A stretch of 64,000 nucleotides of DNA from contig NC_081332.1 in the NCBI RefSeq assembly GCF_022539665.2, positions 1,137,773 through 1,201,772 of the forward strand. The letters are read 5' to 3'. Within the stretch, counting starts at the first letter, position 1; each line of letters opens with the position of its first letter. The stretch comes from Daphnia carinata. Its lineage: Eukaryota > Arthropoda > Branchiopoda > Diplostraca > Daphniidae. Below the pieces are notes generated by a model that was given only the letters and a program-made list of their open reading frames with translations, did no database searches and had not been told where the DNA came from. The position numbers and the translations under genes are program-made. Below are positions 58,001 to 64,000 of this stretch, piece after piece.

Positions 58001-61000
58001 AAATTCTATAAAAGAAAGACTAGTAGCAAAAATAGACGCTAGAGGGCAAATCATCGTTAATGAGGCGTTAATCAAGCCCAAGGCCCTGAGATATCGATAG
58101 AAAGTGTCGCCTATTGTTGTACGCGGTCACGACAATGTTTCTATTGTTGCGAGATGTTGATCGAAGTTGACAAACGTTGTCGAGGACGTCGGCCTCTTTT
58201 CATTCATCATTCTTTTGGGGGGGGGAGTAAGAAATGGACTGCTGAGATATAACGCCATGTGTTTTTGTGTTGAACAGCAGATGGCCGGCAACAGGTACGC
58301 AAGGCTATTAGCCCCGCGTTCAACAGCCGCTGTTTCATTTCATCGTACCTTTTTAAAAAAAAAAAAATAGTTATCGATGTTTGATTTAGCCATTATGTTT
58401 TCTAATGAATTGCATCAAAATATGAGCCAAAAAAAAAAAAAAGCAAACAATGACGTCGGTTTAAAATGTGTGTTGGCCAGCCGTTATCCGGTCATTTTCC
58501 CCCTCTTTTGTTTCTTTTCCAACAGCAGGTCAGCCTGACCGTATTATTACAGCGCATAATTTAAAAAAAAAAAAACGAATTTCAAACGTTGGCTGAGGAA
58601 TTTGAATCAATTGTTAAACCGCACAAAACAAGATTCAAGTCCTTTGTCGGAACACGTAACAAACGAGCATTCAGTTTTATTCAATCGATTCAACCGGAAG
58701 TTGTCCTCTTCAATTTTTCTCTTCTTTTTTCTTCCAAAAAAAAAATAGAATGTGTTGACGTCGACGTCGGAGCAGCTGCACAACGTGACCGGGGGTCGGT
58801 TGCAATGGGACAGGATCAGCGTGTTGGTCTCTAAATCGCTGGCGCAAGATTGTTTTCGATTGACGAGACATCAGCAGCGATTGCAAGTCATCAAGAACAA
58901 GAGGATGAACGCGCAATTGGCCGCCTCGCAGACGGCCGACATCGTCATTCACGACGGATCGCATCCGCTCATCGCCGATCTACCACACGCCAAACAGTAC
59001 GGCGGATGCAATCAGCAAGGATTGGGAGTTCATCTGAGTCGTTCGTTTATCCGCTCCTATCATCCCCTTCATTCCTTCATTTCCGGTTAGATTTAATTTC
59101 TTTTTAAACTTTAATTTCAATTTAAATAAATGAATTTCAAAAAAAAAAAGGTCGGCAAGTGTTGAGAGAATGGGTGAAACATCGGTACGGCGTGTTTGAT
59201 GAAACGGGGTTCGATGCCGACCTTCAGTATCCATTACACACGTCGGAATACGGTTCTCATCCGCCCAACTCTACTGAGCTGCAACAAGAGAATTCCTGCA
59301 CGACATTTGCCAACAATACCAGGTAAAAGAACCTTTTCTTTTTTTTTTTATTTGATGTTATTGTACAACTGGAGATTTATGTCCCTATGTCAGCGTGGCC
59401 TTTGCTCCTATCGGTTTGCCTTCATTTGCTAGTACCCCCTGAAGGTGTAGACCTACACCCCCGATAAAAAGAAAAGCCTCTTCTTTCTTTTTTTTCTCAC
59501 GAGTTAAACAACCCTTAGGGAATTTTGTTTGAAGTAACCGCCGTAGCACGGACGCCAGGTGGTCACCCGTCGACGACGTTTTTAAAGAAAAAAAAAAAAA
59601 TATTTCAGTTTGAAAATGGGCGAACTCCTACAGTTGCGGGTCAACTTGAAAGTTCACATTTTCCCGATCGTAATGGACGCGGTTCCCATCGAATTATTTT
59701 TAAAGGGATCGTCACGTATTTAAAAGAGAGAAAAAAAAAAGGAATGTTTACATCCAAGTGTCTCGCCGTCTAGTCTTCCTTTAAGGAGGAGGGGGTGACA
59801 GTTGACATTGGTCCAAACGAATTGTTTAGTTCCAGCCTTTTCTTTTACCTGGAACATTCGATTGCCATCCGTGACGATGTTTTTTTTTTTTTTTCTTTCC
59901 TTAGTGACGCTGGCCAAGATGATCGGCGGAACGGACATTTCGACACGGCATGGAATTCGACGTCGCAAGAGGTGAAAGCGACGCCACCTCAGACTTCAAT
60001 CATGGCATCGTTGGACGTAAGTCTAAAACTTTCACCGTTTTCTTTTGACGCGGGTCATTTCCACACGATCGACACACATCGAACAAAATGGCCGTCGTGA
60101 CTTTGGCTTTCTAATTTGCCTATGTTTCAATAGCTTCATTTTTTAAAAACAAATCATGTCTTTTACCCAAAAATGGTTTACCTCCAGTGAAAGTTGGGAC
60201 GCATCTGTCAGACTGGAACATTTCAGTTTGACTCGGTTGGGGGTTGAAGGTGTCGCGCCCCTCTCCGCAGGACGTAAAAAACATTATTTTTTTGAAAAAT
60301 AGGCGGAAGATTGGTGCGATGGATCGAGCCACATCCGCTGGATGCCGACCAAACAGAACGTGCTCTGTCAGGAGCAGAGCATCTGGCAAGTCATGGAGAC
60401 CCACCCGGATTTTAAACGTCCATCGCCATCGACCACCACTGAATTTGTCCCGATGACGGATGATCCAGCCGAACCATCCGACGATGGATGGATGGCCTTT
60501 TTCCCGCCTGAATTTGAATATATTCTACCATCCAACGGACATCGTTACATCCTCGTTCTCGATCGAACTCCATCCGTAAATTTCTTTTTCTTTTTTTTTT
60601 CATTTTCAAACAAAAATTTCAAAAACAAATTTCTAAAAACACAAGAGCCGAAGATGGAGTTTAATCCGGCGGGCGCTCTACCGTTGGATTCACGCTCTGC
60701 CATCCACGGAAGACCGTGAAACTCATTTGAGCGTGATCGTCTCATCGGCCAGCGATCATCTGGTCGTCCTTGGATGGACCAAAGTGACGGCCGAGAATCG
60801 CGACGGTCTCGTCGGTCGCATCCCCCGTCGCCCTCTCGGCTCGTCCCCGCCAATGTCCTCCGAGCATCTCGTGTCTGCCATCCGACTCGCTCATCAGGTA
60901 AAACACAACGCCCTTCTTTCCAAGACACTTATCCAATATGGCTCCTCTCTTTTCTTTTTTCTTTTTTTTCACGTCCCATTAAAAATTATTATTTTAGCCA

Positions 61001-63203
61001 CTTGTCTCCCCTTGGCATGCCACAGGCGTTTTCTCTATTCTACCTGGATAGGTTCTTTAAAAAGGGATGGGTGCATTATGTGGAAATTCTTTGCTCATCA
61101 TTTTGTGTTGTGTTGCAGCATCAGCAGCAACAACAACCGCCTCCACATCATCATCATCATCTTCTTCTTTTGTTTTTTTTGTTTCCCCTCGTTTTTTGAT
61201 GGATCGACTTGATGTTGCCAGTCTGTCTGATGACCTGAACTCGGCACAACATCTTCTCATCTTCCGATAAGCCACACGTTTTTCTCGCTAGAGAGGGGGA
61301 TGAAAGAATTTATGAATAAATCAACGAGAGAAGCTGTGTAAGAAGAAGAAGAAGAAGAAGGGCCTTTTTTTTTTTTAAAAAAAGGAAAACTAGTTTTACT
61401 TTGTTGTGTGCCGTAGAGTTCGTGAGTTTTGTTTGTTGTATGGCCCTTTTTGTCTTGGTTCTATAGTGAAAGTATCGAACTGTTCACGAAGACGACCTCC
61501 GTGTCGTGAGAGATGCGAAGGCCCTCCCGACCTTTTGACATTCAAAATACTTCGATAACCAACAAACTTTTTATTTCGTTTTGTTGTGTGCAGACTTTCA
61601 CTCAAACATGTTTGGCTTTTTTTTTTTTTTTTTTGTTTAGATGTTGAACGATGAAAAGGAAGCGACGTGCTGCGGAGGACAATTGATTGTATTGGCTGGA
61701 ACGTCGATCGAAATGCAATTGGACGAGCAGCACGACGTCACCGTGCACGCCATCGCTTTCCCGAGCAGACGGACGACGCTCATCGATTTGGGCGTCGTCA
61801 ACGGACTTCAATTGGCCGTCGACGACGATGACGAAGAGACGTCGCTGACGCAATCGCGATTGGCTGCCGCCTTCCTCCAAATCTTGCGCTACGACCAACT
61901 CGATACACCTACCCAGGTAAAGAAACAAACGACTACCGTTTTTCACAGCTGACCTTTTTCCCCTCTTTGCCTACGGCTAAATGGCTGCCTCTCTTTTGAA
62001 ATGAAAGATAATGCCCGCACTTTACCGTGTTCCAAAGTCTTTTTGTTTTTATGAAATTGACAGCGGTATCGTAAAAAGCTCCTGGAACTCTGATTTCCGA
62101 ACCATTTGGCCTCGAGTGTCCTTTGGAATGCAAAAGTCAATCACACGTGAATCAAGGACCCGTAGAGTGTAAAATCATTAAAAATTATTTTCTTTAATAA
62201 AGTCACCACTAGATTCTCATGGAACTTTTTTTTTTTTTTTTTTTTATATTTGAAGAAAGAGACGGGAAAAGGGAGGGAAACTAGCTACGGGGGTTTCAAA
62301 AGACTTAGTTCCCATCATTAAAGATTTGGTGGGGGGAGGGAGTTTGGCTCTCCCGCAGTTCATTCCCACGCCTGTCCCGCGGTTTACATCCCCCCCCCCC
62401 CCCTCCATATTTTTCTGGTTTCAATATACGACGGAATAAAAAAAAAAGACCTTCCCAGGGACATGACGAATGTCGAAATGTGAAACACATGTGATTTTTT
62501 CCAAGGTGAATTTTAATTTCTTATTTTCATACTCAGGTTCTAGAAGAAACGGTGACGTCCACCAATCAAATGCAATCTGGAACTTTCACGCTGGACGCTC
62601 CACTCGGCGCCAATGTCCGCGTGGTGGCGCATTGCGCAGACGAAGCTGATCTCGACACGGTCGAAGTCGTCAGTCCGAACGGACGCGTCTACGATCTTCC
62701 GCTCGTCTCTGACGGAATGTTGCACATCCGCATTCCGCACACGGATGAGGTAAGCCCGCATCGTGTTTTGAATGAATAATCGATCAGCAGCATATAGGGG
62801 ATGAATGACCTTAATTAGATCGATAAATCTAAATGTTGAAGTGGGCACGGCGTTCTGTAATCGCTTACCTGTAGAGTAGGTCATCAAATTCACTGGCCAA
62901 AAAAACATTTGAACACAAAAAAAAAAAAAAAAAAAAAAAAATGCAATTAGCCGATCCCAAATTTGGAATGCACACACACAACAACAGAGACTGAATAATA
63001 AAACATAAAAGACAGTTTCACGGCAATCGAATGATGATGAAGTTCTCCTTTTAAGAGGCAACCCTCCTATTAGTCATGCGCATTTTTCACCATTTGGACT
63101 CGCCAGGTAAATGATCATCAATCGGCTGCTGGCCCAAAACGGAGGGTCTACTCTTCTTTTGTAATACAAACGCGCTAATCATCCGTCATTCGATGCCTCT
63201 TTT

Positions 63204-63236
<33 letters not shown>

Positions 63237-64000
63237 GATACACCGCATGTGAATTGCAGCCCAACCCCAAACTGTGATTTTAATTGCCTTTCATTCAATT
63301 CTTTGATTCAAGTTTGGAGAGTGGAATTACCGACTCAGATTCGCACAGCCTGTCGCGTCTTCGTCGAGACAACAGGTGGCGACGACGGTGGAAGTGACTG
63401 CCCAGCCGGCCATGACCACGACGCAAATCTACGACCAGGCCATCACAGTCCAGGCCTGGACGAACGTCGGACGCGTACCCGTCAATGCCTCGCAAACGCC
63501 CATTTTGATTTACGCGGAAGTTAGGCGCGGACGTAGTCCCATCGTGGACGCTAAAGTCACTGCTCTCGTCTATCCGCCGGAAGGATCCGACAATTCCACT
63601 GTCCAGGGTCCTTTTCTTGTCCAGCTGTACGACAAAGGCACCGGAGGTAAATCATTTCATTTCACTTGTAGATGTAAAAACAGCCCACGCCATCTAGCGT
63701 CAGAAAAAATAAATGTTTATTTAAAACATAATAATTTTAGATCCGGATATTACGCGGGCGGATGGAATTTATTCCGCTTATTTCACCAACGCCATCAATC
63801 AACCTGGACATTATGCCGTCACCATTCAAGTGACGGATAACAATAGAAAGGCATCCATTCCCGTCAGGAAACTCAATCCGCCCGCAGCGGCTGCATCCAC
63901 CGACGCTTGTTGTGGCAGTTCCATGCCTTACGAACAAACCGTTTTAGTTCAACCCTTCCGGCGGATCATCAGTGGTCCCAGTTTCGTCACTGTGGACGGA
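55048..64000 (+). CDS. CLCA-family protein (calcium-activated chloride channel regulator), partial at window edge
   Basis: Ten exons are visible: 55048-55221, 58749-59085, 59151-59322, 59905-60016, 60303-60575, 60646-60897, 61641-61916, 62537-62749, 63313-63646 and 63741-64000 (continues). Phases agree throughout. Exon 1 encodes a signal peptide, and introns reach 3.5 kb. CLCA landmarks follow in order: SEQLHNVTGGRL and QYGGCNQQGLGVHL, then REWVKHRYGVFDE, THPDFK, HRYILVLDRTPS (VWA start), FGEWNYRL, and DPDITRADGIYSAYF with FRRIISGPSF in the beta-sandwich region. CLCAs are secreted or membrane-attached proteins that self-cleave through an HExxH protease and act on chloride channels. Here HExxH reads REWVK, the MIDAS reads DRTPS, and the later DG of LLTDGE is AG. 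It is therefore probably a non-proteolytic member. The C-terminus is unseen. Confidence 0.88.
55222..58748. other. First intron of the CLCA-like gene
   Basis: A 3.5 kb intron, long for this genome. The protein reads straight across the two exons (FFKQIE then NVLTSTSEQLHN), matching CLCA order, so no exon is missing. The intron is rich in homopolymers, including a C run near 56506-56515; no other gene was found on either strand. Confidence 0.6.
61341..61360. repeat. AGA/GAA microsatellite
   Basis: Nearly seven perfect trinucleotide copies inside a CLCA intron. Confidence 0.9.
62390..62403. repeat. Poly(C) run of 14
   Basis: Uninterrupted C tract in CLCA intron 7. Confidence 0.9.
62917..62941. 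repeat. Poly(A) run of 25
   Basis: Uninterrupted A tract in CLCA intron 8. No retrotransposon body or target-site duplication is recognisable next to it. Confidence 0.9.
63206..63233. repeat. Poly(T) run of 28
   Basis: Uninterrupted T tract in CLCA intron 8, about 80 nt before the acceptor of exon 9. Confidence 0.9.

Noticed and set aside
61067-61270. Signal-peptide-like plus frame in a CLCA intron
   Set aside because: Ser-rich translation of a CAT/CAG-rich tract; the CLCA reading frame continues directly from exon 6 to the exon at 61641 without it.
62917-63233. Poly(A) and poly(T) runs as remains of retrotransposon insertions
   Set aside because: No element body or flanking duplication is visible; similar runs are common throughout the right half of the window.

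Overview
This window is arthropod nuclear DNA and most resembles a small-intron crustacean genome such as Daphnia. That assignment is inferred from gene content, the many 55-75 nt introns and the lineage-specific expansions; no marker sequence proves the species. The gene models below were assembled by eye from reading frames, GT/GC-AG junctions, intron phases and similarity to known families. Every model called intact keeps one open frame through all its junctions.

Layout. 1-17 kb is gene-dense housekeeping sequence. It holds a PLEKHM1/2-like RUN-domain protein (minus, cut by the window edge), a SCAF4/SCAF8 homologue (minus, 10 exons), a small DUSP12/RNF180-type zinc-domain protein (minus), N-terminal glutamine amidohydrolase NTAQ1 (minus), PTRHD1 (plus, head-to-head with NTAQ1), a fused two-domain phosphoethanolamine N-methyltransferase (minus, 9 exons), homogentisate 1,2-dioxygenase (plus, 8 exons) and a membrane metallophosphoesterase of the MPPE1/Cdc1 type (minus, 6 exons).

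17.8-46.3 kb is an accessory, repeatedly duplicated region. It contains two intronless rhodopsin-like GPCR genes in ~3.55 kb tandem units. Three copies of a PDGF/VEGF-receptor-like tyrosine kinase gene follow: A is 5'-truncated and clearly dead, B is broken at one splice acceptor, and C is intact with 16 exons and 896 aa. One torsin gene and one torsin pseudogene lie behind kinase copies C and B. Non-coding relics of the GPCR unit are scattered between them. All three kinases read HGD where the catalytic-loop HRD motif is expected. The patchwork shows that GPCR, kinase and torsin blocks were duplicated and recombined together.

46.3-64 kb has an AKAP7-like 2H-phosphoesterase gene (minus). A gene-poor, homopolymer-rich stretch of about 6 kb follows. 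The last feature is a CLCA-family (calcium-activated chloride channel regulator) gene on the plus strand that runs off the right edge. Its HExxH protease motif and parts of its VWA metal site are degenerate.

The housekeeping genes are not one pathway. They are packed tightly, often divergent or convergent with only 75-850 bp between them. I found no CRISPR array, tRNA, rRNA or intact transposon.
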